The notes: generated by a model not told the origin, from the letters alone. Shown: positions 53,308 through 62,973, counted from the first letter of the stretch. The stretch: 64,000 nucleotides of DNA from Rhodobacteraceae bacterium M382 (GCA_025141015.1 CP081098.1:4531414-4595413); one strand, 5' to 3'. Numbers and translations: made by a program.

Positions 53308-54491
53308 GTGATCACCCCCAATGCCTTGCCCACCTTGCCAAACGCCGCCAGCGCCCGGTCCAGTTCCGCGCGGGTCAGCGCCGCGTTCATCTGGGTGCGG
53401 ATGCGCGCCTGCCCTTTGGGCACCACCGGAAAGAAAAAGCCCGACACATACACCCCTTCGTCAAACAGCTGCGATGCCATCTCCTGGGCCAACTTGGCAT
53501 CCCCCAACATCACCGGAATAATGGGGTGTTCACCGGGCAACAGATCAAATCCCAGGCGCTCCAGCCCCGCCCGCCAATAGCGCGCATTTTCAAACAGCTG
53601 GGCGCGCTGATCGGCGCCGTCCTTGACCAACCGCAGGGCTTCGATCCCGGCGGCCACAATGCTGGGCGGCAGCGAATTAGAGAACAAATAGGGCCGCGCC
53701 CGCTGCCGCAGCAGGTCGATCACTGGCTGCGGCCCGGCGATATAACCGCCGATTGCCCCCCCCAATGCCTTGCCCAAGGTTCCCGTCACGATGTCCACAT
53801 CCACACCAAAATGATCCGGCGTCCCCGCTCCATTCGGCCCCATGAACCCGGTGGCGTGACAATCATCCACCATCAACACAGCGTCGTATTTGTCGGCCAA
53901 GGCCCGGATTTCCGGCAGCTTGGCCAGATAGCCGTCCATCGAAAACACACCATCCGTGGCGATCATGATATGGCGCGCGCCATCTTCGCGGGCCTGTTTC
54001 AGCCAGGCCTCCAGATCGTTCATGTCGCTGTTCAGATACCGGTACCGTTTCGCCTTGCACAGCCGCACCCCGTCAATGATCGACGCATGGTTCAAACTGT
54101 CCGAAATCACCGCGTCCTCGGGACCCAACAGCGGTTCAAACAACCCGCCATTGGCATCAAAACAGGCGGCAAACAGGATCGCATCATCCTTGCCCAGAAA
54201 ATCGGCCAGCTTTTGCTCCAGCTCGCGGTGAATGTCCTGCGTGCCACAGATGAACCGCACTGATGCCATGCCGAACCCCTTGGGCTCCATCACCGATTTC
54301 GCGGCTTCGATCAGCGCGGGATGATCCGCCAACCCCAGGTAATTGTTGGCACACAGATTGATGACCCGACTGTCACCAACCATGATCTCCCCCCCCTGGG
54401 GCGAGGTGATCATGCGTTCACGTTTATACAGACCGTCCTGTTCGATCTGGGTCAACGTGGCAGAGATATCGTTCAAAAAGGCTGCGGACAT
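53304..54491 (-). CDS. kbl: 2-amino-3-ketobutyrate CoA ligase (glycine C-acetyltransferase)
   Basis: PLP enzyme that splits 2-amino-3-ketobutyrate into glycine and acetyl-CoA, completing threonine degradation with Tdh. It has 395 residues from the ATG at 54491, preceded by CGGGAG. The PLP-lysine motif [14 protein letters not shown], the [11 protein letters not shown] segment and [12 protein letters not shown] are all typical of the alpha-oxoamine synthase family. It is first of the kbl-tdh pair. The 223-bp spacer upstream, to the Fic gene, is A+T-rich. Confidence 0.96.
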   Translation of the reverse strand: MSAAFLNDISATLTQIEQDGLYKRERMITSPQGGEIMVGDSRVINLCANNYLGLADHPALIEAAKSVMEPKGFGMASVRFICGTQDIHRELEQKLADFLGKDDAILFAACFDANGGLFEPLLGPEDAVISDSLNHASIIDGVRLCKAKRYRYLNSDMNDLEAWLKQAREDGARHIMIATDGVFSMDGYLAKLPEIRALADKYDAVLMVDDCHATGFMGPNGAGTPDHFGVDVDIVTGTLGKALGGAIGGYIAGPQPVIDLLRQRARPYLFSNSLPPSIVAAGIEALRLVKDGADQRAQLFENARYWRAGLERLGFDLLPGEHPIIPVMLGDAKLAQEMASQLFDEGVYVSGFFFPVVPKGQARIRTQMNAALTRAELDRALAAFGKVGKALGVIT

Positions 54492-54640
54492 GATGTGACT
54501 CCCGTGTTCGAGTCACCATCTACCATAACGGACGAAATTCCGAAATAGAGGATTTCCCCCATCACGGAAAATTTTCCGCAAAGGTGGATAATGCCATTGC
54601 CATCGATTGCAGCTGATCGAAGCTCGGCCCTTTATGCTAA

Positions 54641-54705
54641 GAATATGCCTCATTGTTTTACATGACGTCTCGAATATGCAAAAAAAAACCGAATTCTTTT
54701 ACATG
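54641..54705 (+). promoter_or_regulatory. Ordered direct repeats upstream of the Fic gene
   Basis: GAATATGC occurs at 54641-54648 and 54672-54679, and TTTTACATG at 54656-54664 and 54697-54705, so a composite unit GAATATGC...TTTTACATG is repeated twice, with an A9 run inside the second. The second ends 9 bp before the Fic start codon. It could be a promoter with operator half-sites for autoregulation. Confidence 0.45.
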
Positions 54706-54714
54706 TGAGAGTCA

Positions 54715-55800
54715 ATGCTGAAAGAAACTTATCAGATCCCACAACTACCACCGGACTTCGATTTCGAAACGCTTGCAATCATGAAAGCGTTGACTCGGGC
54801 AACACGCAGCCTTGCTGAGGTAAAGGGAAGAGCCCCTGTCATCCCCAATCAAGGTGTTTTGATCGACACCTTGTCCCTTCAAGAAGCGAAAGACAGTTCC
54901 GAGATTGAGAACATTGTCACGACGAACGATGAACTTTTTCGAGGTGGCTATGAAAGGGACGCCCAGCTTTCAGGTCCGTCCAAAGAAGTCGCTGCGTACC
55001 GGGATGCTTTGCGTTTGGGATACAAGCAGTTATGTCAAACGGGGCTACTGACAAACCGCTTACTTATTGAAATGTTTCAGGTGTTGAAGGACCGAAACGA
55101 TGGTTTTCGCAAACTGCCCGGAACCGGACTTCAGAACAGTGCGGGTGACATCGTTTACGTGCCGACCCAACACCCCCAAGACATTGAACAGCAAATGACC
55201 GACTTGGAGGCATTCATCAACACCGATGATGATATGGATCCGCTGATCCGGATGGCTATCATTCACCATCAATTCGAAAGCATTCACCCCTTTCCAGACG
55301 GAAACGGGCGTGTCGGTCGCGTGCTTAACGTTCTTTATCTGAGTAAGACTGGGCTACTAAATATTCCCATCCTCTACATGAGCCGCGGGATCAACCGACG
55401 CAAGGCAGACTATTATCGGCTGCTGCAAGCAGTCCGCGATGAAGGTGCTTGGGAAGAATGGGTTGTCTACATTCTCGATGTCGTAACAGAGACTTCAGAG
55501 CTTACGCTGACACTGATCGAGGGTATCCGTATACAGATGGCATTCTTCAAGACTGTTATCAAAGATCGTTACCCAAGGGTATATTCACAAGATCTGATAA
55601 ACAACCTGTTCCGGCACCCGTATACCCGGATCGAATTTGTGATGAACGAATTGAACGTGTCACGCCCTACCGCGACCTCGTATCTGGAAAAGCTGGCAAA
55701 AGATGATCAACTGCCAATTGAGAAAATTGTTGAAGGCAGGAACAGCTACTATGTCAATGTTGCACTTGTTCAACTGTTGTCTGGCGATAACGATGCCTGA
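54715..55800 (+). CDS. Fic-domain adenylyltransferase, class II, with C-terminal winged helix
   Basis: A 361-residue protein. The Fic core motif HPFPDGNGRVGR is at residues 191-202, which in active enzymes transfers AMP to a protein hydroxyl. An N-terminal inhibitory motif, S61-x-x-x-E65-N66 in DSSEIEN, makes it a self-inhibited class II Fic protein. The C-terminal region (LINNLFRHPYTRIEFVMNELNVSRPTATSYLEKL) looks like a winged-helix DNA-binding domain. No toxin-antitoxin partner gene is adjacent. Base composition is distinctly more A+T-rich and codon use differs from the flanking genes, consistent with horizontal acquisition. The target is unknown. Confidence 0.92.
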   Translation: MLKETYQIPQLPPDFDFETLAIMKALTRATRSLAEVKGRAPVIPNQGVLIDTLSLQEAKDSSEIENIVTTNDELFRGGYERDAQLSGPSKEVAAYRDALRLGYKQLCQTGLLTNRLLIEMFQVLKDRNDGFRKLPGTGLQNSAGDIVYVPTQHPQDIEQQMTDLEAFINTDDDMDPLIRMAIIHHQFESIHPFPDGNGRVGRVLNVLYLSKTGLLNIPILYMSRGINRRKADYYRLLQAVRDEGAWEEWVVYILDVVTETSELTLTLIEGIRIQMAFFKTVIKDRYPRVYSQDLINNLFRHPYTRIEFVMNELNVSRPTATSYLEKLAKDDQLPIEKIVEGRNSYYVNVALVQLLSGDNDA

Positions 55801-55817
55801 TCAGACCACACAATCAC

Positions 55818-56384
55818 TCAAGCGTTCTTCACAATCAAAAACACCCGTGCTGCACCTTCGGGCGCGGTGATCGCGTGGGCCACATCTGCCGCGTACCGCG
55901 CGGTGTCTCCGGCCTGCAATTGGTGTTCGGCCGCGCCGGAACGGACATGGATTTTGCCCTCCAGCACCGTCAGCTGCTCCATGGCCCCCCGCGTATGGGG
56001 TTGGCTGTTCAGCGCGCCGCCCTGATCGAACCTTATGTCATAGACCTCGTGCCCACCGGCCTCTTCGGGGGGGGACAGAATGCGGATGCGGCACCCCTGA
56101 CCCATGTTTTCGATCTTGGGCACGTCCACGGCCCGCAAAACCTCGATCCGGTCCTGGCTGTCGCCGACATCCAGCAACCCGGCAAAATCCACCTGCAAGG
56201 CGCGGGTCAGGTTCCACAGGGTCGCGATGGTCGGGCTGCTTTCGCCGCGTTCGATCTGGCTGACCATGGATCGGGACACGCCCGACAGGTTCGCCACCGC
56301 CTCGAGCGACAGCCCCTGCGCGCGGCGCGCCTCTTTCAGGCGGGCAGGCAGGCGGGTCAGGATGTCGTCAGAATGTTCCGTCAT
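55818..56384 (-). CDS. XRE-family regulator with C-terminal cupin domain
   Basis: A 188-residue regulator from the ATG at 56384 (MTEHSDDILTRLPARLKEARRAQG), preceded by AGGGA. Residues 10-65 form a lambda-type helix-turn-helix (LSLEAVANLSGVSRSMVSQIERGESSPT). The C-terminal cupin (FDQGGALNSQPHTRGAMEQLTVLEGKIHV, LQAGDTARYAADVAHAI) is a small-molecule or metal-binding sensor, as in the PuuR and SutR types. A 58-residue upstream extension runs across the intergenic repeats and is rejected. It is divergent from the thiolase gene, its probable target. Confidence 0.9.
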   Translation of the reverse strand: MTEHSDDILTRLPARLKEARRAQGLSLEAVANLSGVSRSMVSQIERGESSPTIATLWNLTRALQVDFAGLLDVGDSQDRIEVLRAVDVPKIENMGQGCRIRILSPPEEAGGHEVYDIRFDQGGALNSQPHTRGAMEQLTVLEGKIHVRSGAAEHQLQAGDTARYAADVAHAITAPEGAARVFLIVKNA

Positions 56385-56454
56385 AGTGGATTCCCTGCGC
56401 CTTTGGCGGCAATTTGTCAATTCTCCCGCACGGCCCATGATGCTGCGTTGCGGC

Positions 56455-56487
56455 GGTGCACGGGTGGTGCACGCAGGGTGCACGGAT
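56455..56487 (+). promoter_or_regulatory. Three GTGCAC palindromes at 11-bp spacing between XRE-cupin regulator and thiolase genes
   Basis: GGTGCACGGGT, GGTGCACGCAG and GGTGCACGGAT follow one another without gap, starting at 56455, 56466 and 56477. Each unit carries the palindrome GTGCAC. The 11-bp period puts all three on one face of the helix. The array lies 71 bp from the regulator start and 95 bp from the thiolase start, making it a candidate cooperative operator. Confidence 0.6.
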
Positions 56488-56581
56488 CGTGTCCCCCTGT
56501 TTTCAGTGACGGCACGTTGTACAAGACAGAAGATGCTGCATCTGCATAATACGCCCAAATGCTCATGAGGAGAGAGACACC

Positions 56582-57757
56582 ATGACCGATATCGTCATCC
56601 TGGACGGCGCCCGCACCGCCATCGGCACCTTTGGCGGCAGCCTGGCCAATACCGCCCCCATCGACCTGGCCACCACGGTCTCGAAAACGGCCATGGAACG
56701 CGCGGGCGTGGACCCGGCCCAGATCGGTCATGTGGTGTTCGGCCATGTCATCAACACCGAACCCCGCGACATGTATCTCAGCCGCGTGGCCGCCATGCAG
56801 GCGGGCATTCCCAACGGCACCCCGGCGATGAACGTCAACCGGTTGTGCGGATCCGGTGCCCAGGCAATTGTGTCGGGGATTCAGTCGCTTATGCTGGGTG
56901 ACGCCGACTTTGCCCTGACTGGTGGGGCCGAAAACATGTCGCGCAGCCCGTTCATCACCCCCCAAACCCGCTGGGGTGCCAAGATGGGCGATGTCAAATC
57001 GCTGGACATGATGCTGGGGGCACTGAACTGCCCGTTTGGCACCGGACACATGGGGGTGACGGCCGAAAATGTCGCTGACGAACATGACATCACCCGCCAG
57101 CAGATGGATGATTTCGCCATGGCCAGCCAGACCCGCGCCGCGGCCGCCATCGAGGCCGGGTATTTCCAAAGCCAGATCGCCCCGGTCGAGGTCAAGGTCA
57201 AACGCGACATGGTCCCGTTTGAGGTCGACGAACACCCCAAGGCAACCACCGGCGAAGCGCTCGCCGGATTGCGCGCCGTATTCAAAAAGGACGGACGCGT
57301 AACTGCTGGAAATGCAAGCGGAATTAACGATGGTGCGGCGGCGATCGTGCTGGCAAATGCGGATGCTGCCGAACGGGCCGGCCTGAAGCCACGGGCCCGC
57401 ATTCTGGGCTATGCCCACGCCGGTGTGCGCCCCGAAGTCATGGGTATCGGCCCGGTCCCGGCGGTCCAGAACCTGCTGGCCAAAACCGGCCTGTCGGCCA
57501 GCGATTTTGACGTTGTTGAATCCAACGAGGCCTTTGCCGCGCAGGCGCTGGCCGTGAACAAGGAACTGGGTCTGGACCCGGCCAGGGTCAACCCCAACGG
57601 CGGCGCCATCGCCCTGGGTCACCCGGTCGGTGCAACCGGTGCCATCATCACCATCAAGGCGCTCTACGAACTGGAGCGGATCGGTGGATCCAAGGCGTTG
57701 ATTACCATGTGCATTGGGGGCGGCCAGGGGATTGCATTGGCCATCGAACGCCTGTGA
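56582..57757 (+). CDS. Acetyl-CoA C-acetyltransferase (thiolase)
   Basis: A 391-residue condensing/cleaving thiolase of fatty acid, amino acid or polyhydroxyalkanoate metabolism. The nucleophilic cysteine is in NRLCGSGAQA, the histidine in GGAIALGHPVGATGA and the second cysteine in CIGGGQGIA. The length is usual. GGAGAGAG precedes the ATG at 56582. No phaB or other pathway gene adjoins, so its pathway is not set; the divergent XRE-cupin gene suggests substrate-responsive control. Confidence 0.93.
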   Translation: MTDIVILDGARTAIGTFGGSLANTAPIDLATTVSKTAMERAGVDPAQIGHVVFGHVINTEPRDMYLSRVAAMQAGIPNGTPAMNVNRLCGSGAQAIVSGIQSLMLGDADFALTGGAENMSRSPFITPQTRWGAKMGDVKSLDMMLGALNCPFGTGHMGVTAENVADEHDITRQQMDDFAMASQTRAAAAIEAGYFQSQIAPVEVKVKRDMVPFEVDEHPKATTGEALAGLRAVFKKDGRVTAGNASGINDGAAAIVLANADAAERAGLKPRARILGYAHAGVRPEVMGIGPVPAVQNLLAKTGLSASDFDVVESNEAFAAQALAVNKELGLDPARVNPNGGAIALGHPVGATGAIITIKALYELERIGGSKALITMCIGGGQGIALAIERL

Positions 57758-57769
57758 ATTCAGGGGGTT

Positions 57770-57839
57770 GGGGGCGCTGCCCCCTCTGGGCCGTTGGCCC
57801 ATTCACCCCCGAGGTATTTTAGACCAGAAAGAAGCAGGA
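57770..57839 (+). repeat. Intergenic hairpin element, locus E
   Basis: Downstream of the thiolase gene, convergent with the Fe-S protein gene. Hairpin 1 is GGGGGCGCTGCCCCC (57770-57784), hairpin 2 GGGCC-GTT-GGCCC (57788-57800), then ACCCCCGAGGTATTTTAG and CCAGAAAGAAGCAGGA (to 57839). Its 3' part is nearly identical to that of locus D. Confidence 0.8.
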
Positions 57840-57846
57840 GCGCGGG

Positions 57847-58833
57847 TCATGAATCCGCGTTTCTATGCGCGCGTCGCGCCAGTTTGGCGGCCAGGTTCGG
57901 GCCAACCCCCGGGAGCGACCAGGGACAGACAGCGATGCAAATTGCGCAGCCGTGGTGCTGGTTGAAGAAGGGCAGGCATTTGTCAAAATCGACATACCAT
58001 TTATCAGCACCGCGCACGGTTTGCTTGTCTGCCGAGAGCGCCTGGGGCGGGCAGGCATCCTCGCAGATCCGGCAATTCTGACAGAAACCATCGATCCCGT
58101 GGTTTTGCGCTGGGGTGACCGGAAGCGGCGCATCGGTCAACACCGCCGAAAGGCGGAACGCCGCGCCCAGATCCGGATTGATGATCGAGCCATGTTTGCC
58201 CAATTCGCCAAAGCCGCAGGCCAACGCCGGGGGAATCATGGTCAGTGCGCCGGTCATGGGACCAGTGAGCGGGTCCGCCTGCCAGCCTTGGGTCCGCAAC
58301 CATCCAGCGATTGACTTGGCTCCCAGTGCAGCGCGGCGGTATTGCTCCATCACATCCAGGCCCGCCACAGCATCTGGGGCGGTTTTTAGCGCGTCATAAT
58401 CGTGGTGCACACCCAGCATGATCACCCGAGGCAAGGTGATGTCATGCCCATCAACGATCCAGTCCGGATCGATTGCGGCAACCCCGATCAATTCGCACAC
58501 CCCATCCGCAACAAAGGTCGCCAGACCCGTGGACCAGTCCTGTTGCGAGCGTGCAACCGTCTGGTCCGCAACAGCCGGGAGCGGCGCATCCAGAACCGCC
58601 TGCCGGCCGACTCTGGCCTCGGCAAACCGGGGATCCCGCGCCGATTGGGCATAGAAATACAGCTGAAGATCACCGTGCGGGATATCGCCAGGGTCCGGTG
58701 CCCAATAGACCATGCGCGCCGGACGCGGAGCCGTTTCACCCAGCCCGTTGACCGCATTGCCGCTGAGGTCGGGCCAAAGCGCCATTTGTTCCGGGTCGGG
58801 AACAAATGGGCGATATGGGTTCTTGCGTACCAT
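57847..58833 (-). CDS. Short reductive-dehalogenase-like protein with two 4Fe-4S clusters
   Basis: A 328-residue cytoplasmic protein without a Tat signal. The corrinoid-binding-region motif of reductive dehalogenases is seen in GFGELGKHGSIINPDLG and RLSAVLTDAPL (about residues 210-240). Two cluster motifs follow: CQNCRICEDACP, and a second with a distant first cysteine then CAICIAVCP. The layout is closer to RdhA than to the epoxyqueuosine reductase QueG. The family includes many uncharacterised short members in aerobic marine bacteria, so dehalogenation is not established. It is encoded upstream of nothing obvious and convergent with the thiolase. Confidence 0.82.
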   Translation of the reverse strand: MVRKNPYRPFVPDPEQMALWPDLSGNAVNGLGETAPRPARMVYWAPDPGDIPHGDLQLYFYAQSARDPRFAEARVGRQAVLDAPLPAVADQTVARSQQDWSTGLATFVADGVCELIGVAAIDPDWIVDGHDITLPRVIMLGVHHDYDALKTAPDAVAGLDVMEQYRRAALGAKSIAGWLRTQGWQADPLTGPMTGALTMIPPALACGFGELGKHGSIINPDLGAAFRLSAVLTDAPLPVTPAQNHGIDGFCQNCRICEDACPPQALSADKQTVRGADKWYVDFDKCLPFFNQHHGCAICIAVCPWSLPGVGPNLAAKLARRAHRNADS

Positions 58834-58858
58834 GGTTGAACCCTAGCACGCTGTGACG

Positions 58859-60388
58859 TCAAATCACCTGAGAAATGATCGCCGCGATTGCGGCCCCAAC
58901 CCCGACGCCAATCAGGGCCGGTTTCCATCGGCTTGTGAACCCTGTGTCAGACGCGTCTTTGGGGTTGGATTGGGCAATCAGCGCCTGTTCGACCAACGCG
59001 GGCAAGCGGGGGCCAAAGCGGGCCAGAACCTTGGCCACCGTGAACAGGTCCGATGCAATGGCACGCGGGCCGATCGACCCTTTTATGTAGTCTTCGACAA
59101 CGGGATGGGCGACTTCCCAGATATTGATCCGCGGATCGAGCGAACGTGCCACCCCTTCGACCACAACCATGGTGCGTTGCAACAGGATCAATTCAGTCCG
59201 GGTTTCCATGCCAAAGCGTTCGGTGACCTCGAACAGGTAATTCAGCAGCCGTCCCATGGAAATATGGTCTGCATCCATGCCAAAGATCGGCTCGCCCACA
59301 GCGCGCAGAGCACGGGCGAATTCGTCAACATCGCGGTTGGCAGGGACATAGCCGGCTTCGAAATGCACCTCGGCAACACGTTTGTAATCGCGCCGGATGA
59401 ACCCAAACAGGATTTCGGCATAGACCCGGCGCGTGTATTCGTCGATGTGACCCATGATACCAAAATCATAGGCGATGATATCACCATTCGGGGCGACCTT
59501 GAGATTGCCCTGATGCATGTCCGCGTGGAAATACCCATCGCGCAACGCGTGGTTCAGAAACAGCGACAGCACCCGTTCGCCCAGCGCGCGTCGGTCATGG
59601 CCCGCCGCATCCAGCGCATCATTGTCCCCCAAAGGCGCACCATCAGCCCAGCCCAGCGTCATGACGCGGCGGGCAGACAGGTTCCACAGAATCGGCGGCA
59701 ATTGGAATCCGGCGTCATTGACCGTATTGGCGGCGAATTCCGACGCTGCCGCGCTCTCCAATCGCAAGTCGAGCTCACCCTGTACCACGCCATCGAAATG
59801 TTCGATGACATCCATGGGCCGCAACCGCCGCGCGCCGGGGGCAAAGAGATCAACAATCCGGGCTGCAAAATAGAACGCATCAACGTCCTTTTTGAACGCC
59901 TTTTCGATACCGGGGCGCAGAACCTTGACGGCGACGTCCTGTCCTGTGTCCGCCAGGCGGGCCCGATGCACCTGGGCAATTGACGCCGCCGCAATCGGTT
60001 CGCTGAATTCGGAAAACAGCTGGTCAACCGGGACACCCAGTTCCTTTTCGACTTCGGCCATGGCTTCGGCCTTGGAAAAGGGGGGCAATTTGTCCTGAAG
60101 CACCCGCAGCTGCTGGGCCAAATCGTCGCCCACAACGTCGGGGCGGGTCGAAAGCACCTGACCGAATTTGATATAGGCCGGGCCCAGCGCGGTCAGTGCC
60201 CGCGTGGCGGGGGGCATGTCGGGATCACCCTTGTAGCCCAGCCATTTGAACGGCCAGCCCAGCGCATGCGCCACGAACCGCAGCGGTGCGGGGGCCTCGA
60301 ACGCATCCAGCACCACATTCATGGCACCGGTGCGCTCCAGCGTGGCACCCGTTCGGATCAGGCGAATGATGTTATGGGGTCCGCGCAT
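58859..60388 (-). CDS. ubiB: Ubiquinone biosynthesis regulatory kinase-like protein UbiB
   Basis: ABC1/ADCK/UbiB-family atypical kinase needed for ubiquinone synthesis, a membrane-associated ATPase. It has 509 residues from the ATG at 60388. The family KxGQ motif is in YIKFGQVLSTRPD and the AAAS nucleotide loop is in IAAASIAQVHRA. The catalytic loop HADMHQGN and the following YDFGIMG are intact. The C-terminus has a hydrophobic segment (ALIGVGVGAAIAAIISQVI). It lies 3 bases after ubiE on the same strand. Confidence 0.95.
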   Translation of the reverse strand: MRGPHNIIRLIRTGATLERTGAMNVVLDAFEAPAPLRFVAHALGWPFKWLGYKGDPDMPPATRALTALGPAYIKFGQVLSTRPDVVGDDLAQQLRVLQDKLPPFSKAEAMAEVEKELGVPVDQLFSEFSEPIAAASIAQVHRARLADTGQDVAVKVLRPGIEKAFKKDVDAFYFAARIVDLFAPGARRLRPMDVIEHFDGVVQGELDLRLESAAASEFAANTVNDAGFQLPPILWNLSARRVMTLGWADGAPLGDNDALDAAGHDRRALGERVLSLFLNHALRDGYFHADMHQGNLKVAPNGDIIAYDFGIMGHIDEYTRRVYAEILFGFIRRDYKRVAEVHFEAGYVPANRDVDEFARALRAVGEPIFGMDADHISMGRLLNYLFEVTERFGMETRTELILLQRTMVVVEGVARSLDPRINIWEVAHPVVEDYIKGSIGPRAIASDLFTVAKVLARFGPRLPALVEQALIAQSNPKDASDTGFTSRWKPALIGVGVGAAIAAIISQVI

Positions 60389-60391
60389 GGG

Positions 60392-61144
60392 TCAGATCTT
60401 CCAACCAGAGTGCAGGGCGGCAATGCCCATTGACAGGTTGCGATACTTGGCATTTTCGAAACCGGCAGTGCGCACCATACCCAGAAAAGTGTCCTGATCG
60501 GGGAAGTTGCGGATGGATTCCACCAGATATTGGTAACTGTCGTAATCATCGGCAATCAATTTGCCCATGCGGGGGATCACATTGAAGCTGTAGAGATCAT
60601 AGGCCTTTTGCATGGCCGGGTTGGGCAACTGGCTGAACTCCAGCACCATCAGGCGGCCACCGGGTTTCAGCACACGGAACGCTTCGTTCAGCGCGTCCTG
60701 CGGGCGTGTGACGTTCCTGATCCCGAACGAGATGGTGTAGACGTCAAAGGTATTGTCCTTGAACGGCAGCGCCATGGCGTCGCCGGTTACCCAATCCAGG
60801 CTGTCGGCCATGCGGGCAGCTTCGGCACGTTTGCGCCCTTCGACCAGCATGGGTTCGGTCAGGTCCAGAACCGTAGAATGTCCATGACCGGCCCGTTCCA
60901 GAAACCGGAACGAGATATCCCCCGTGCCGCCAGCCACGTCCAGCAGACGTTGCCCCGGGCGCGGTGCCAGCCAATCCATCATCGCGTCCTTCCAGACACG
61001 GTGGATGCCGACACTCATCACATCATTCATGATGTCGTATTTCGACGCGACCGAATTGAACACGCCCTGAACGCGCCCGGCCTTTTCGTCCTCGCGGACG
61101 GTTTCGAACCCGAAATGGGTGGTATTGTCGGATCTGTCGGTCAT
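60392..61144 (-). CDS. ubiE: Ubiquinone/menaquinone biosynthesis C-methyltransferase UbiE
   Basis: SAM-dependent methyltransferase for the C2 position in ubiquinone synthesis. It has 250 residues from the ATG at 61144 ([23 protein letters not shown]). The SAM motif [14 protein letters not shown], the [17 protein letters not shown] signature and the [26 protein letters not shown] block are those of UbiE. A 23-residue upstream extension is rejected. It is first of the ubiE-ubiB pair and divergent from mutM. Confidence 0.97.
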   Translation of the reverse strand: MTDRSDNTTHFGFETVREDEKAGRVQGVFNSVASKYDIMNDVMSVGIHRVWKDAMMDWLAPRPGQRLLDVAGGTGDISFRFLERAGHGHSTVLDLTEPMLVEGRKRAEAARMADSLDWVTGDAMALPFKDNTFDVYTISFGIRNVTRPQDALNEAFRVLKPGGRLMVLEFSQLPNPAMQKAYDLYSFNVIPRMGKLIADDYDSYQYLVESIRNFPDQDTFLGMVRTAGFENAKYRNLSMGIAALHSGWKI

Positions 61145-61230
61145 ACGGGTTGCCGTTTCCTGGATTTTCGCCCTTGTTATAGGCTGCTGGAGGCCGGGTA
61201 CAATGCGGCCCATTGGATAGGAGCCATGTA

Positions 61231-62082
61231 ATGCCTGAATTGCCCGAGGTCGAGACCGTCCGGCGCGGTTTACAACCGGCCATGGAAGGCGCGGTCATAG
61301 CCCAGGCACGGGTCAACCGCCCCGATCTGCGCTGGCCCTTTCCTGACCGCATGGCAGATCGTTTGACCGGTGCCCGTGTCAATCAGCTGCGGAGGCGGTC
61401 GAAATACATTCTTGCCGACCTGGATTCAGGCGAAACGTTGCTGGTGCATTTGGGCATGTCGGGGCGGATGACTGTATCAGGCGATCCGTTGGGGCAGTTC
61501 GTCCACGACCATCCTCAGGCGCAAAAACATGACCATGTGGTGTTTGACATGGATAATGGCGCGCGCATCACCTTTAACGACCCCCGCCGGTTCGGGGCCA
61601 TGGACCTGCTGGACACCGCCACGGCCGATCAACACAAACTGTTGGCGGTGCTGGGACCCGAACCGCTGGGCAATGATTTTCACGAACAACATCTGATCGA
61701 TTCCTTTCGAAACAAGAACAGTCCGGTGAAATCGGCGTTACTGGATCAAAGAATCGTCTCGGGGCTTGGTAACATTTACGTTTGCGAAGCCCTGTTTCGG
61801 TGCGGAATTTCGCCACGTCGCAAAGCTGGGCAGATTTCAGCCACCCGCGTCGCCAGCCTGGTTCCGGTCATCCGAACGGTCCTGCAAGACGCCATTGCAG
61901 CAGGCGGTTCTTCGCTCAAGGATTTCCGTCAAGCTGATGGAGAACTTGGATATTTTCAACATTCCTTTGATGTTTACGGACGGGAAGGCGCCCCCTGCAA
62001 ACGGAATGGCTGTGATGGGACAATAGATAGAATCACTCAATCCGGACGCTCATCTTTCTACTGCGCGCAATGCCAAAGATAG
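61231..62082 (+). CDS. mutM: Formamidopyrimidine-DNA glycosylase
   Basis: Bifunctional DNA glycosylase/AP lyase removing 8-oxoguanine. It has 283 residues. The ATG at 61231 gives [14 protein letters not shown]; the catalytic proline must become residue 1 after Met removal, which fixes the start over an in-frame upstream codon at 61213. TAGGAG precedes it. The helix-two-turn-helix is in [16 protein letters not shown]. The C-terminal zinc finger has four cysteines (PCKRNGCDG and YCAQCQR). Confidence 0.97.
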   Translation: MPELPEVETVRRGLQPAMEGAVIAQARVNRPDLRWPFPDRMADRLTGARVNQLRRRSKYILADLDSGETLLVHLGMSGRMTVSGDPLGQFVHDHPQAQKHDHVVFDMDNGARITFNDPRRFGAMDLLDTATADQHKLLAVLGPEPLGNDFHEQHLIDSFRNKNSPVKSALLDQRIVSGLGNIYVCEALFRCGISPRRKAGQISATRVASLVPVIRTVLQDAIAAGGSSLKDFRQADGELGYFQHSFDVYGREGAPCKRNGCDGTIDRITQSGRSSFYCAQCQR

Positions 62083-62145
62083 CTTGATCGAGATGTGTCG
62101 CGTGATAAGGAATCGTCCCTGAACGGAACAACGAAAGCAGTGAAT

Positions 62146-62922
62146 ATGGCCTTTGAGACGATCAACGTCGACATTCAGGACCACGTATCCCTCATCAAGC
62201 TGAACCGCCCCGACGCGTTGAATGCCCTGAACACCCAGTTGTTGGGCGAATTGTGCGCCGCGCTGGAAGAAGCCGATGCCAACGACAAAGTGCGTTGTAT
62301 TGTGCTGACCGGATCCGAAAAAGCCTTTGCTGCTGGTGCGGACATCAAAGAAATGTCGGCAATGAGCTTTGTCGATGTGTCCAAGATCAACCTGTTCGCC
62401 GACGTCAATGATCGTATCGCCGCCATCCGCAAGCCCATTATCGCCGCTGTCAGCGGATATGCGTTGGGCGGCGGGTGCGAAGTGGCCATGATGTGCGATT
62501 TCATCATCGCATCGGACACGGCCAAATTCGGTCAGCCCGAAATCAACCTGGGTGTTATCGCCGGGATGGGTGGCAGCCAACGCCTGACCCGTTTTGTGGG
62601 CAAGTCCAAAGCTATGGACATGAACCTGACCGGTCGGTTCATGAATGCCGAAGAGGCAGAACGCTCTGGTCTGGTGTCGCGCGTCGTGCCCGCCAAAAAG
62701 CTGATCGAAGAGGCCCTGGGGGCCGCACAGAAGATCGCCGAAAAATCCATGCTGACCGCGATGACCGCCAAGGAGGCGGTGAACCGCAGCTACGAACTGA
62801 CGCTGAGCGAAGGCATGTTGTTCGAACGCCGGGTTTTCCATTCGATGTTTGCAACCGAAGATCAAAAGGAAGGCATGGCGGCCTTTCTGGAAAAACGTCA
62901 GGCCCAGTTCCGCGACAAGTAA
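62146..62922 (+). CDS. Enoyl-CoA hydratase
   Basis: A 258-residue crotonase-fold enzyme hydrating 2-trans-enoyl-CoA in beta-oxidation. The ATG at 62146 gives [28 protein letters not shown], the usual N-terminus; an upstream GTG adds 17 unsupported residues. The oxyanion-hole segments are GADIKEMS and [16 protein letters not shown]. The catalytic glutamates are in GGGCEVAM and [13 protein letters not shown]. It is a short-chain (EchA/FadB1-like) type. It lies between mutM and rpsT, an arrangement I associate with Rhodobacteraceae. Confidence 0.94.
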   Translation: MAFETINVDIQDHVSLIKLNRPDALNALNTQLLGELCAALEEADANDKVRCIVLTGSEKAFAAGADIKEMSAMSFVDVSKINLFADVNDRIAAIRKPIIAAVSGYALGGGCEVAMMCDFIIASDTAKFGQPEINLGVIAGMGGSQRLTRFVGKSKAMDMNLTGRFMNAEEAERSGLVSRVVPAKKLIEEALGAAQKIAEKSMLTAMTAKEAVNRSYELTLSEGMLFERRVFHSMFATEDQKEGMAAFLEKRQAQFRDK

Positions 62923-62946
62923 GACGCAGGACATCTCCGATCCCGA

Positions 62947-62973
62947 GGGGCAGGCCGATGGGTCTGCCCTTTT
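62947..62973 (+). terminator. Terminator of the enoyl-CoA hydratase gene
   Basis: The stem GGGCAG/CTGCCC, followed by TTTT, lies 26 bp after the stop codon. Confidence 0.75.

Noticed and set aside
54492-55817. Toxin-antitoxin module around the Fic gene
   Set aside because: No small antitoxin gene adjoins; the inhibitory motif is inside the Fic protein itself.
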